DNA of 64,000 bases from Calonectria ilicicola (lineage: Eukaryota; Ascomycota; Sordariomycetes; Hypocreales; Nectriaceae). Where the stretch lies: contig CP085827.1 in assembly GCA_020809705.1 (NCBI GenBank), positions 2,976,001 to 3,040,000 of the forward strand, given 5' to 3'. The notes beneath the pieces were generated by a model, which saw only the letters and a program-made list of their open reading frames with translations, searched no databases and was not told the origin of the DNA. A program made the position numbers and the translations under genes. The stretch's first letter is position 1. Each line of letters starts with the position of its first letter. Below, one piece after another: positions 22,113 through 33,779 of this stretch.

Positions 22113-23899
22113 ATGGCAACGAAACAAGATCCTTCAGCCACAGCGGCTCTTGAGAGCGATGTCATTACACCCGCTGCAGAACAGCCAGGCAGCGTGGCGG
22201 TCAACCAGAGGGCAGATAAAGCCGCTCTCTTCCTTGCCTCACATTCTGAGGTTACGTACGACTACGATGAAGAACAACGAGTTCTTCGCCGTATTGACCT
22301 ACGAATCCTGCCACTCATTCTAGGAGCGTATGTGATTCCGACATAGCTCTCATTCAGCTACACGGGCTAATTCGAGTTCAGATACTTGTTCCAGCAACTT
22401 GACAAGTCAAGCTTATCCTATGTCTCCCTTTTTGGAATCATTGACGATGCAAATCTCAAGGGAAATCAATACTCATGGCTCGGATCAATTCTTTACATCG
22501 CTCAGCTTGTTATGCAGCCATTGGCAGCCTTCTTCCTCGTGAAATTGCCAACAGGCAAGGTAATTGGCACTGCCATTATTTGTTGGGGCGCATGTGAATG
22601 CCTCCTCGCTGCTTGCACCAATTTCAAATCACTTCTAGCTATGCGTTTCATGCTTGGGTCGTTTGAAGCTATGATTGCCCCGTCTCTGCTCACTGTCACG
22701 CAAATGTGGTGGCTTCGCTCAGAGCAAACGCTTCGCACGTCGTACTGGACTTCAATGAACGGTTTGACATTCATTGTCGGTAGCCTTGCAACCTATGGAT
22801 TGGGCCATATTGAAACGCATCTTCTTTTCAAGTACCAGATCATTTTCATTTTCTGTGGTGCCCTGACAGTCATATTTGGAGTCGTCTTCATCGTCTTCAT
22901 GCCGGATTCGCCAATGGAAGCCAATTACTTGACTGAGCGCGAACGTACAATTGCGACTCAACGGCTGCGAGCCAATCAGATGGGTATTGCCAGCCGAGTA
23001 TGGAGATGGGACCATGTCCTGGAGGTTTTCCTGGATGGCAAGACGTACTTATGGTTTGTGCTCATTGTGGCCATATCAATTGCGAGTGGTGGAATCAGCA
23101 CTTTTGGAAACCTCATCTTGAAAGATTTTGGCTACACGAACTTTACAGCCATCCTTTTCACACTACCAGTCGGTGTGATCCAAATTGGGATAATCATTGG
23201 TTCTGGGTGGCTTGCGACTAGATTCTCTCGCAAAGGTCTCATCATTGCCGGCGTCAGCTTGCTTCCTGCTACTGGTGCTATTCTCATGTTGGTTGTTCCT
23301 CGAAATAATAAGAACAAGGGCGTGTTGTTGCTCGGGTATTATCTCGTGCAGTGCATGGCATCAATCACTCCTATGATCTACGCTTGGTCGGCTCAGAATA
23401 CCGGAGGTGATACGAAGAAGAAGATGTCATCCGCTATCATGCTTATGTGAGTAAATACCAGAACGTATAAATCCGGTAAAACTGATTTAATTACAGGGGA
23501 ATGTGCACTGGTAATGTTATCGGTCCATTGCTTTACTCTACAGACGAGGCACCACTATACCGCACTGGCCTCATTTCCAATTTGATCATGTTCCTACTTA
23601 CGGGAGCTCTGGGACTGTAAGTTACAAATGAATTAAATCAGATCTAGGCTGACATTTCTTCAAGAATAATCCCTGTATACCTCATGTTCTTGAACCGATG
23701 GCACGCAAAGAAGCGTGAGCAGGTTGGCAAGGCTGCTAACATTGTAGATGAGTCTATGTTGAGAAAGAAGGATATCATCAACAGCAAAGCGGTAGACCTT
23801 GAGCACACTGAGCATCGACATGTGACAAACATCGCCGATGATAATGGTCTTCAAGACCTGACGGATCTGAAGAACGAGGACTTCATCTACGTTTACTAG
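22113..23899 (+). CDS. MFS permease, anion:cation symporter family (second Dal5/allantoate permease-like)
   Basis: The ATG at 22113 (MATKQDPSATAALES) is followed by a long polar leader ending RIDLRILPLILGAY. An intron at about 22328-22381 links to YLFQQLDKSSLSYVSLFGI, the ACS-family TM1 with the typical F-x-Q-x-L-D-K-S. Then come DDANLKGNQYSWLGSILYIAQ, GSFEAMIAPSLLTVTQMWW, FIVFMPDSPMEANYLTERER and late spans, with two more introns near 23448-23496 and 23618-23665. The tail NEDFIYVY resembles that of the first permease. It differs clearly from the copy at 15.5 kb, so this is an old paralogue pair, not a recent duplication. Likely substrates are carboxylates, ureides or vitamins. Confidence 0.9.
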
Positions 23900-24038
23900 A
23901 TACCGAAGAGCATTACCAAACGGCTCAACCGATTTTCAGTCTTGTAAACAAAAAGAAATACGCCTTGAACTGGGGAATCCGGAGGTTAATAACATGTTTC
24001 TTATGGCTTTTGGCATGGATACGGGATCACACTTACTG

Positions 24039-24082
24039 CGGCCCCGCAGGCAGCCCAGCTGAATCAATGCCTCGGCCCCGCA
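24039..24082. promoter_or_regulatory. Tandem CGGCCCCGCA sites upstream of oxidoreductase
   Basis: CGGCCCCGCA lies at 24039-24048 and 24073-24082, about 260-300 bp before the ATG at 24341. The reverse complement holds GCGGGG, a fit to the CreA/Cre1 consensus. The shared nonamer with the 19.1-kb promoter hints at common control of hydrolase, exporter and oxidoreductase. Confidence 0.35.
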
Positions 24083-24340
24083 AGTCATCACAGACTACTC
24101 GGCTCCACAAACGGTCCCGCCACCACCAAAGTTGTCATTTCAGGAAGTTTCTCTGTTTGATCTGAGATGACACATGTTTTCGATCACGCAAATTCAAAGG
24201 CAATTAAATTAAATGTAAATAAAAGTATGAATGTCACAAGCTCCTGTTAAATAGTCATCGACGCTCCTATTGAAGGGTAGTCTCTAAAATCTATACCATC
24301 TCCTTCTCTGGCGATTACAAGTTACAAGCTTTATTCAATC

Positions 24341-25479
24341 ATGGCCCCCAATTCCAAGACCTTAAAAATTGCCGTCCTAGGCCCCAAAGGCCAGTGCGGT
24401 CAATGCGTTGTTGATGAGCTGCTATCGCGCGGTCATCATGTCGTTGGTCTATCAAGGAGCCCACCCAAGGCATGGCCCAACGCGACAGCCAAGGGCGGCA
24501 GTTATGAGGCCAAATCAGTGGACATACATGACATTTCGCTTCTAGCAGACGCGTTTTCGGGCGGCTTTGATGGCATTGTGTGTGCATTTGCGCCACCATT
24601 GAGTGATATGCGGAACATATACGAAAATGGTGTTGAGGGGCACGGCAAAATCAAGACGGCATTGCTAAAGTCCAGTCACAAGGGGCCATTTATCATTATT
24701 GGTGGGTTAAAATTTTCAATTCCCTTCGCGAGGTGGTTTTTAACGATTGAATAGGCGGCGCTGGTTCTTTGCATTGTGCTGGTGGAAAGCAACTGGTTGA
24801 CACGGATCAATTCGCATATAGTTGGTGGTTAGTAACGCCAAAACAAATATTAACAATTTACTGATCGTAAAATAGGTATGAATGGCCTGATGTTCATCTA
24901 AACTACATGCGCATCCGCATGGGAGATCATGGTTCATCATTTCTCAAATGGTTTGTGAGAGGATTTACTTGGGCGAGGAATAATGTCGAAAAGCCAGGAT
25001 GTAAGTCACTCATATTAATTTCGTTAAATAAATTGTCAAATTACTGACTGGGATTAATAAGGGTTTTCGTGGACGCTCAGGCCATTTGCTCGGCTGTATC
25101 TACGTTGGGCTAGAGGTATTCTCACAAGCTCACAGACTCGTGGTCTAATCACCATCTCCCGCATGGCACTTATTATGTGGGAGGGTGTCCGAGATAAACA
25201 GTGGTCATTTCTTTCACCCCCAGGTTTGTTGCGTGACAAAGGTAAGGCCAATTATATTTGTTAGTGAGCCAACTATACTAATAAGAATGTCGTACAGGTG
25301 TGCGCACTGGGGAGTACAAGCTGCTTATAGACACCCCCGAGGATCCGGCAGTGGAGGCGGTGGAGAAAGGAATTTACAATGAAGACATGGCAGTTGCAAT
25401 TGTTGATGAAGTGGAGAATAACCACTTAGCATTCCAGCACTGGAGCTGCATCGGCCCAATCAACCTCAAGCAATGGTGA
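24341..25479 (+). CDS. NAD(P)-binding Rossmann oxidoreductase (NmrA / atypical SDR-like)
   Basis: The ATG at 24341 opens MAPNSKTLKIAVLGPKGQCG; the Rossmann motif is G-P-K-G-Q-C-G, a variant of G-x-x-G-x-x-G in NmrA-type atypical short-chain dehydrogenases. VVGLSRSPPKAWP and DIHDISLLADAFSGGFDGIVCAF match the cofactor-binding second half of the fold. Introns with GT...AG ends break the gene near 24702-24755, 24830-24875, 24999-25062 and 25241-25297. The last exon ends VVDEVENNHLAFQHWSCIGPINLKQW, stop 25477-25479. Members act as NAD(P)H reductases or epimerases of small molecules, or as redox sensors. Its place beside transport and hydrolysis genes favours a catabolic role. The internal exon borders are provisional. 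Confidence 0.7.
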
Positions 25480-25580
25480 ATCTAGACTTATCAACATTCT
25501 AGATCCACTAAACGTGATCATTTTTGGAATAGGGGATTGCAACCAATAACATTTTATCTATTCTTTATCCCCCTTGGAGC

Positions 25581-28343
25581 TTAATATAAGAGAATGCTGT
25601 GGTAAATTTTCATCGCCATTGCGGTGGGCTTTCCGACTGGCCACTCATTCCGCGCAGTCATCATTCTCGCACCTTCAGCCGTAATTCTCTCAACTGCGAC
25701 AGACCCAACTACTGTGCCAACTCCTGCAAGGTGGGCTTTTGTATTGCCTGTTATCCCGGCAATCCAATCTTCGGCCACAGATCTCTGGAGGCTTCGGTCA
25801 AGACGTAGTACAGTTGGAGCCATTCCGCAGTCGGCATTGCCGGGGTTGCTTTTCTCATCCACGCTTAGTTCTGCGTATATCCATAAAGTCAATGATGCGA
25901 CTAAAATTACTCTAACCTCGTAGTAGCCTCCAACTTGAGTTGAACGCATGAGACCAAACAATCTGCCCGCGTGAACAACCGCCCGGCGAGCTGCCGAGCC
26001 ACGCTTTATGAATGAAGATTTGAGGCGTTCTCTAACTTTTGATACATCAAGACGTGTAACACGCCAACCTGAGAAACAAAACATGTCGCGAAGTGATAAT
26101 TGGAGTACAATTCCAATAACGTGTTTGTGTTGCAACAGGGCTAATTTTAGGCTTGGTTCTGTCGGTAGAGCCTGATCTTCTGGGCAGAGAATGTCGAGGT
26201 ACTGTAGAATTCCTTCGACAATCTGGGGTCTGCAACCAATAGAGGCTGAACTAGTGTGTAGAAGCGCTAGTTCCAGAGGCTTTGGGCTCTGGATCTGACG
26301 GAAATCACGATAAATAGCCAGCAAAAGGATGAGACTCGCATAGTCGCCTAGATTTTCGCGACGGTTCCTAGATTTGTACAGGTAGTTCTTCTCTGAGATG
26401 AAACTTCCAGGATGGTGTACATCTACTTCAGTTAATGAGAGTGATTCTTCTTCCTCTTTTTGCAATCTACTTACCTCCTCGATTAATCTCTTCATTCCAC
26501 TCCGCTGAAGTTTGAGCTTCCCATATTGCTTCAGTGCAGGGGAGTGGGATTTGGATAAGATCAGACGGAATAATTGGATCAAGATCGAAAAACAATGCCC
26601 ATTGTGCGTCAATGACCTGTAAGATTGAGTTAGAACTATCAGTGTCTCTAGAGGCTCCGGTAAGGGCACAAACCCAAGTTGTGTATGCAAGACGTCTCAC
26701 TTTCTCTCGTTTTACCCACGTATGCCATGCATCTTCAACCCCCTCCATTTCTATGTGACTTCCATGATGATTGTGCTGTTCAACAACAGTCACCATCTTT
26801 CTCAAAAGCGTCGCAATAGAGCTTCTTTCAGCTTGTGACATTTCCATGAGTCTCATGGCACCCATTGTTTGCAGGCATATTTGGTTAAGGATGCTACATT
26901 GTAAAAACCAAGGTTCATATGTCATACTATATTCCCGCTCCATCTGATTCCCAGTTAGTGTTCGGGCGGTAAAGAGATGATAGACAGGATGGGATGGGGT
27001 AAACGCACTGTGACTCTCAAAGCTATTTGCAAAAACAACTGTAATGGGCCTGCACATTTTAGAGAACCTGGAACCTGAGAGAACCGACAGCCCATAGCTG
27101 CCAAGGCCAAGCTGAGCACCCAGTGTTCGCGACCAGCGTCGAACGTGGGTTGGTGAAGAAACGGAAGCAAGGGATGAGCTTGTTCAAAGAACAGCTGAAT
27201 AAATGCATTGAGGGCTTCTAGTGAAGGCAAATCACCCTCAGGGAAACGTTGAACAGAACGACAGTCTTTCTGTAGCTGGCAATAGTTATCTCGAATTTGT
27301 TGATAAGTATGTAATGGGAGGCGTTTGACGTGACCGAAATCCTCGGCACTCCAAACATCGGGCCCAGTTTCACTTAGATCGGTGGGAAAGCAGTACAGGT
27401 TTTCAAGGTTATCACCAATACCAGGCGCTGACTTACGAAGAAACTCGTTGAAGCGAATTTCCTGGCCATCGTGCGGGTCCGAGATTGGCGGGGCACCGAG
27501 AAAGGTGACAGGCGGTGACTCGGAATCGCCCGCGATGTCAGACAGCAGGTCCTTTTCGCTCTCGACTGCATCATAGGTGGATAGTATAAGTGCTTCATTG
27601 GTAATTAATTGTGAATCATCAAGAGGCCCTTCCATGAGTGGTCCCATCAGATTTGACGCGTCCAGATATGACAATGCATCCATTTGATCGCCACTGTGAA
27701 ATGGGTCAAAGATCTGGTCGCATTGGACCATGATATCGGATGATTGGGTGTCGATGATAGTGGTGGAAAGTTGGGTATCAAAAGAACCAGTAGACGGTGT
27801 AGGATTGGCTGCTGGGGCAGTTTGATCATCTTGGTTGAGAAAGGGGTTGTCAAGAGCCAACTCTGAAGCTTGAGTGACGTCATTTTCTGGTCGTAAAGAT
27901 TGCTTTTCTCCATCACGTCGACGAGATTGTGTCGGATAGCGACAAGTTAACCCCTTGTTGCAACAGCGGGCACATGGGTTGTTCCCATCGCAGCGCTGTT
28001 TTGCCGTGGAACAACCTCTGCATGCCTGTCGGGTCCTGTTGGTCAACCGTCGGCGCTGACCAAGACTTTCTTCTCCGCAGTGCTTGTGAGACACCATGTG
28101 CCGCTGAAGCGTGTCCCTGAGGAGGAATCAGCAATTGCAAGGCAAGTATCGTCAAGATTTATTTGCAACCTACTTGCGGGAAAAGCGAGAGTCGCATCCT
28201 GGGCAGGAAAACGGTTTATGGCCCAGGTGGCGTAAACAATGTCTGCTTAGGTGTTCAGGGCGCGCAAAATCGGCACCGCACACATCGCATGTGTGACGCA
28301 GGGATGAGCCATCGTCGTGGTCATCGTTGGTATAGACCGACAT
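25581..28343 (-). CDS. C2H2 plus Zn2Cys6 dual zinc-finger transcription factor
   Basis: The true start is probably the ATG at 28343 (MSVYTNDDHDDGSSLRH). Exon 1 encodes a full C2H2 finger, CDVCGADFARPEHLSRHCLRH, and most of a second, CPGCDSRFSRK. An intron with donor GTAGGT and acceptor CCTCAG joins it to DTLQRHMVSH, completing that finger. A Zn2Cys6 cluster follows at once: ACRGCSTAKQRCDGNNPCARCCNKGLTC. Then come a long acidic Ser/Asp-rich region, the regulatory domain (LNAFIQLFFEQAHPLLPFLHQPTF, REKVRRLAYTTWVCAL) and a C-terminal part ending KIYHSILLY at 25581. Introns lie near 27060-27105 and around 26470. C2H2+Zn2Cys6 fusions are a known fungal class. It is convergent with the oxidoreductase gene and may regulate the block to its left. 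Confidence 0.85.
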
Positions 28344-29707
28344 TGCCCATCCACGTCTTGGTTACGACGATTAATAAAGTGCACCGGAGATTTTCCCCAG
28401 ATTTCAACGCAAGAAGAACGAACTTGGCGAGAATGCAATGGCGAATAAAGAACAAAAATGATAGTTTAGCTTTTGTCGTGGACACGGCACCCACAAATCG
28501 AGCCGCGTCCGTCATCCGAGATGGCGGCGGGACCACTTTCCCCGCAGTACGCTAAACCCCGAGAATCAAGTCCAGGGAAAGAGGGAACAGCCGGATCATT
28601 TAACAAGCCATTGGTCGTGGTTCGTGTGGCACACCTTTTCTTCGAAATCGAACTCGCAAGACGTCACGCTCCAGGACACCAACCTTAAAGCGTCCAAGAG
28701 AGCGAGCAGCGGACCGAGCAACTTTAGGGCCACGGCTCGGAGACTAGCGACCCCGATTTCCGCTTACATCAGCGCCGTTTAAGCAGTCCCATGCGTCCGG
28801 AGAATACCTGTCCGGCACTGAAATGCGAGACGGGCCGGGCCTTGACCATTTCCCCAGTTCTCGGCATTTCATGAAACAAGGAGTAAATAAATTCACGCAC
28901 ATGATCCTTTTATTTGCGCATTGATATATATTGATAATGGTTGTAGCTGTATCTCCCTTGCCAAGCATCATCACCTGAGTTCTTTGCCTTCCTGTCGACT
29001 CGACCCACCCAGCAATCAGCAGGTAGCTGCCGGAGAATATGGTAAAACTCTCATGGGATTCAGATGCTGTCAAACAACAGCAAATTCTTTGGGGCCATAA
29101 TAATCATATTAAATCTCCAGTTTACTGATCAGGTAGCGGCCTGCTTGCCTCTGCACAGTATTACTGCATGCTAAAAATATGATTTGAAGCCACAGCAAGT
29201 TATGAACAATATTAAAGAATGTACCTCGTCGTGATATGGTATTTAGATCTTCTCCCCAGCATACAAAAGGCTTGTCTCAGCATCACACAATGGGGTTTTT
29301 GAGATCTAGACTCTCGAATATGGTCGTTTGTTTGCACAATTTCCTGCGACTCAGTGCAGATTAACGCGACCAAGGCCCATATCTAGGTTCAGGCCAGTGA
29401 CACAACAGAATACTAGAGCACTCTAGTTCTTCTTTCCTCCGCCGTCGCAAGATCGGCCACGCAAATTTCGCTAAACCTGAGGCTTTAACACTATCTCAGA
29501 CGAAAAGTGAGTAGAGACAGATGGATAGCGTGTTCTATGGCCTCCCCTCGAGTAACGCCCTACAGGATCACCTATCTGTTGTTGTTATTGTTAGCCGTTT
29601 GTCGAGTTTAATTCTCTATTTGACTTCTACAATTAACTTTCAATGTTCTATCCACTTAGTCATGTCATAACTCAAATAATGCAGGCTCTGAATCAGACGT
29701 AACACCG
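28344..29707. other. Long intergenic region, no supported gene
   Basis: Several short frames on both strands (up to about 130 codons at 28163-28555, which covers the first exon of the dual-finger regulator in another frame) show no domains. The first 400 bp are GC-richer and probably hold the promoter of the minus-strand regulator. Confidence 0.5.
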
Positions 29708-30160
29708 TTGTGGTACTCTGCAAATTCTCCACTCGGATCCATACATGATATTTCAAGGATACCAAAACCCAATAGAGTTTGTATTTCGTCTGGTTGCTCC
29801 GATGTCATTATATCTAGAAAGCTTATCTATTCGGTGTACAAAACTCTGGTGGCTCAGGCAGCAGGAAAGGAAAAGGTTGTACAATTTTTGAAAGTTATGG
29901 CCCAGATTATTGTGATCACTTTCAAGTTTTGTGCAGCAAGGTCATTCTTCTCCATGAAGAAGATCCATATCGTTAAAAAGGACAGATTGAAGACGAACGC
30001 CATCTACGCTAACAAGCAAATCATATTAATCGTCAATATTGCAAAGCAGTCAACAAGATTTGAAGAATTCATGGATCTAGTATCAAATATCGGGCCGAGT
30101 TTAGCATATTTGGCAAATCCTGATTTTTCGCTTGGCCTTGGCGATACCCCTTCCAAGTAA
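29708..30160 (+). CDS. Uncertain 150-codon open frame, hypothetical
   Basis: An uninterrupted frame starting MWYSANSPLGSIHD and ending LGDTPSK, basic and hydrophobic in the middle (VVQFLKVMAQIIVITFKFC), with no signal peptide and no known motif. The preceding 60 bp have no clear promoter. It is 490 bp before a well-supported secreted protein gene. Length alone is the evidence; it may be a chance frame in AT-leaning DNA or a remnant. Confidence 0.2.
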   Translation: MWYSANSPLGSIHDISRIPKPNRVCISSGCSDVIISRKLIYSVYKTLVAQAAGKEKVVQFLKVMAQIIVITFKFCAARSFFSMKKIHIVKKDRLKTNAIYANKQIILIVNIAKQSTRFEEFMDLVSNIGPSLAYLANPDFSLGLGDTPSK

Positions 30161-30509
30161 GCAAAATTCTTTCGCAAATCCTACCCGAGTACCATCAAAC
30201 TTCGCCTGTGGTCACGATAAATTTGTTAGACTCTTTTTTGTTAGACTTGGCACGTAAGCATTCGGCTGATTTGACTTTTTGGAGGGCGATTGGTCGATCT
30301 TGGCTTCGGTTGCAGCACGAGCCAAGAAACCATGACCTCATTGGAGTCCTCTACACTATCCGTGTGTTACTTTGTACGCCAGTGACCAGCTAAATAGAGG
30401 AATGCTGACTTCAGCCCCCGCTGGTGAATTAGCACTGGGTGTTTCGGGTGTCGGTACCAGTACAACTCCGCATTCCAATTAGTCGCGGCGAACTGGCAAG
30501 TGGTTCACG

Positions 30510-30518
30510 TATAAAAAG
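30510..30518 (+). promoter_or_regulatory. TATA box (TATAAAAAG)
   Basis: TATAAAAAG lies 133 bp before the ATG at 30651 and is followed by a pyrimidine-rich leader (CTTCTTCCTCATTACC) next to the start codon, a layout common for strongly induced fungal secreted-protein genes. Confidence 0.5.
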
Positions 30519-30650
30519 GACACTGGAGCGTTTTAATGCAATTCAGTGCTGACCAAGGTTACGTTTGCACCCGCTCTTCAGAACCTTACCCACACCACAT
30601 ATTGGGCCTTCTTCCTCATTACCTTACTCCCATATCTATTCCATTGCAAA

Positions 30651-31082
30651 ATGCTTGCCAATTACATTCTTCTTTCCTTCGTCATGGGCGTCACGTCCAT
30701 TCCCCTCAATGAGAATGGCACACCATGTGGACCAGCGGTCGCACCTTGCCCTACGGATAAGGTTTGCATCCCAGATAGCGCCGATTGTACCGATATAAAC
30801 AAATGCCCTGGCACCTGCGGAACAAAATACCCTACGTGCGGAGGCTTTACGCTGCACCCGCTTAAATGCGACGATACAGCAACCTGCCAACAGGACCCCC
30901 GGTTTCCGAACAGATACGGTCTGGTCACTGATCTCCCCGGGATTTGCGTGCCCAAAACGGTCATATCATGCGGAGGTTTTAGTGGTAAAACCTGTAAGGG
31001 TGGCCTAAAATGCTATGACGATCCAAGAGATGGGTGTCGTCCTTACAAGGGGGCAAAGGATTGCCCTGGAATCTGTCTTTGA
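30651..31082 (+). CDS. Secreted cysteine-rich protein with two related Cys modules
   Basis: The ATG at 30651 (MLANYILLSFVMGVTS) gives a signal peptide; an upstream in-frame ATG at 30546 would bury it and is rejected. The mature part of about 127 residues has some 18 Cys. The last 38 residues (CGGFSGKTCKGG...CYDDPRDGC...DCPGIC) are a compact Cys module seen in many fungal small secreted proteins. The middle (CGGFTLHPLKCDDTATCQQDPR...LPGIC) looks like a diverged copy of it. Single exon, 143 residues. Function unknown; candidates are effector, inhibitor or antimicrobial roles. Confidence 0.8.
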   Translation: MLANYILLSFVMGVTSIPLNENGTPCGPAVAPCPTDKVCIPDSADCTDINKCPGTCGTKYPTCGGFTLHPLKCDDTATCQQDPRFPNRYGLVTDLPGICVPKTVISCGGFSGKTCKGGLKCYDDPRDGCRPYKGAKDCPGICL

Positions 31083-32088
31083 TTGAGAAATTGAAGAAAT
31101 GGCAAATTTATCCAAGTGCCATTAAATGCAGTGATTCATCTGGGTTCTGCAAAAATCTGAAGCCTGCGGGCGGTTGGCCAGGTTGTGGCACCAATTGACC
31201 GAATTAATTAGATTGATGAACGTTTGTTGGGATATGAACTGAACAATCTTCGGGATTTAATTGACACTATTGTTTGTTATTCATATGTCAAAGTGATTTG
31301 TATCATTTCCACTTCTGATTTCCTGGTGGAGTTGAGGTCAAATGCTTAATTCATTACTTTCCAAAAGCTGATTGTCGATTCGCGCCCGTTCCATCCTTGT
31401 AGACTCAGAAGAAGACAAGAACCGTATTTTGGTTCTGATGTACCTTCCATTAATAAGATACGCTCGATCTCAACTCCATCCACTCTTCACTATTAGTATT
31501 GCCAACGAGAGAGCTGTCTTATACAGCAATCAAGTAGGGCTAAACTAAGGAAAGGGCACCAACCATCTCCAACATATCCGCTTTATCTATTATCCGCGTC
31601 AAAGTTTATCGTTGTAAAAAATGGTCGGTTACAATCGCAATGGACAACTGCAATTTCCGGGGTGTCCGCTACGTCCGTATTAGGCTGCACTAATAACCTG
31701 GATACGAGGCTTAGGGCGGACGTGCAAGTCCATTCATAGAACAGTCAGGGCTAAACAAATATTAATAGCCTTATCATGCCCTGGCACTCGAACCTCGTAA
31801 CGATTGGGTTTTTACTTGTCAAACCTGTGTTCAACATACCCCTCACGGGCCGTGTCAAGCAACTCCACAACATGAAATGATTGGAGGCATCCTGAAAGAA
31901 AAACTCCCGACCCCTGTCTGGGTACGATCAGGCGGAGACGTCATCATCTATTTCACGTACTAGTGCGAACGCTTGTGACCTTGGATGATCTGTGCCTAAT
32001 CGAGAATGAAACAGTGGGATCAATATAAGAACGCCAAGCACGCGTATAGATTTCCACAGCCTGTCGCACAATTGCACTGACAGCCAAG
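31083..32088. other. Intergenic region, tyrosinase promoter at its right end
   Basis: No frame of interest. A TATA-like TATAAG lies at 32024-32029, 60 bp before the tyrosinase ATG. Confidence 0.45.
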
Positions 32089-33167
32089 ATGAAGGTTTCT
32101 TTTGTCAGCGTCTTCTCCTTGCTGCTAGCCGTCGCTACAGCAGCACCAAGCCAGATTTCCAACCAGTCCCTGAGAATTGAATGGAGAAATCTGTCGGCGA
32201 CAACTCAAGGGGAGTATATCGGCGCAGTTCGCTGTCTGGATAAGCTCCCTTCGAAAATCGGGCTAAACACATCGCGTTACAATGACTTTCCCTATGTACA
32301 CACCAAGTTGAACATTCAAAGTGAGTCGATTCATGGGATAGCTTAGCATGGTAAACGACTAACCCAATCGCTCAGTCCACTTCGTAGCTCAATTTCTTCC
32401 GTGGCACCGATACTTTGTTCACCTTTATGAAACGGCCCTGCGCGATGAATGCAATTATGAGGGCCCGATGCCGTATTGGGACTGGACACTGGACTCAGAT
32501 GATATGTCGAAAGCTCCAGTCTTCTCAACTGACGAAACCCGAGGCTTTGGAGGAAACGGTCTCTATGGTGGCTTTGTGAATCCGTCACGACCCAATCCTT
32601 TGACGATGTGTGTCCTTGACGGTGCATTTAATAACTTTACTGTGGCCTATTTCGATGGTCAGCTACGGCCACACTGCCTTAATCGCGGGTTCAACAACGG
32701 TACGGGGGACATGGGAAAATACGAGGGGAATGAATACGCACCAAAAAGAGTAGCAGCCATCATTGATGACTCAAAGAATTACACCACCTTTGCGACAGAC
32801 TTGGAGAATATTCCTCACGGAGCAATTCATCAAGCCATAGGTGGAGACTTGCAGCCATCGACATCGCCCAATGGTGAGTAACTCAACCAAAGAGCCCACC
32901 CCGTGACTAGACTAACCTGACTGTCATTTAGATCCCCTCTTCTTCCTTCATCACACCCAGATTGACCGTCTTTGGTGGATATGGCAGCAGAAGGATCCCC
33001 AAAAGCGAAATTCGGAATATGCAGGTATCCGCATACTCGAGTCGGGCGAAACGGATAAAAATCCAGCCAGTCTTGACGATGTGCTGCCGATTCTTGGCCT
33101 TGGGCCAGAGAAGACGGTTCGCGATTTCATGACGACGTCAACAACTCTACTGAACTACCGCTATTAA
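32089..33167 (+). CDS. Secreted tyrosinase-like copper monooxygenase
   Basis: Exons are 32089-32320, 32376-32873 and 32932-33167, for 321 residues. Signal peptide MKVSFVSVFSLLLAVATAAP. The CuA ligands are visible as His in FPYVHTKLN, His in IHFVAQ (at the first exon junction) and His in LPWHRYFVHLYE. The CuB ligands are HGAIH and DPLFFLHHTQIDRLWW. PYWDWTLDSDD is the usual family sequence after CuA. It should oxidise phenols or catechols to quinones outside the cell. It is shorter than classical fungal tyrosinases and lacks their long C-terminal shielding domain, resembling the short secreted group used in pigment or secondary metabolism. Several N-x-S/T sites suggest glycosylation. Confidence 0.92.
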
Positions 33168-33779
33168 TTAATCGCATATACGCTAAATTTTTTACTATAT
33201 ACTACTTTATTAATTTCCAAATAATATTATATATGACGCAAAATCTACGTTTGAGTCCCATAAGGTAGCAAGCTTGCAGCGGGCTCTTTTTGTTGAGGCT
33301 TTAGGGGAGAGAATTAGGGAGAAGCTAGTGAAGATTCACGAATTAGGCACTGTGCTTCAGTGGCAACAGTGGAGGACTGGACCGCTAATTTCGCGGATGA
33401 ACAGTACGTGAGCCCCCTACTAGCTCGTCGGAGAACAACCCTGAATGGGGGGCTTGAAACGCTCAAGAGTTCTAGTCCAGGGTGTAATTTCTGAATGCAT
33501 CTGCATAATTTGATTTTATAAAGCATAAGGGAGAAGCGAGCCCAAGTTATCCAGGATTTTCCTCACGGCATAGCACGACGCGAGAATAGAGAGACGCGAA
33601 TGGGCCACGCTAAAATTGCGTCGCGTTGACAAGGCGCCATCACATTTTATTGCTACCCTAGACATCGAAATTGAGGCAACCACGCAGGATGGATTTCAAG
33701 CCATCGGTATCAACATTCCTCTCACCAGATATCAAATGCACATAGACCTATAAGTATGATTTATTATTCTTCATCATAG
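33168..33779. other. Intergenic region between convergent genes
   Basis: Only short frames. It holds the 3' ends of the tyrosinase (plus) and dehydratase (minus) transcripts; AT-rich stretch at 33180-33235. Confidence 0.5.
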
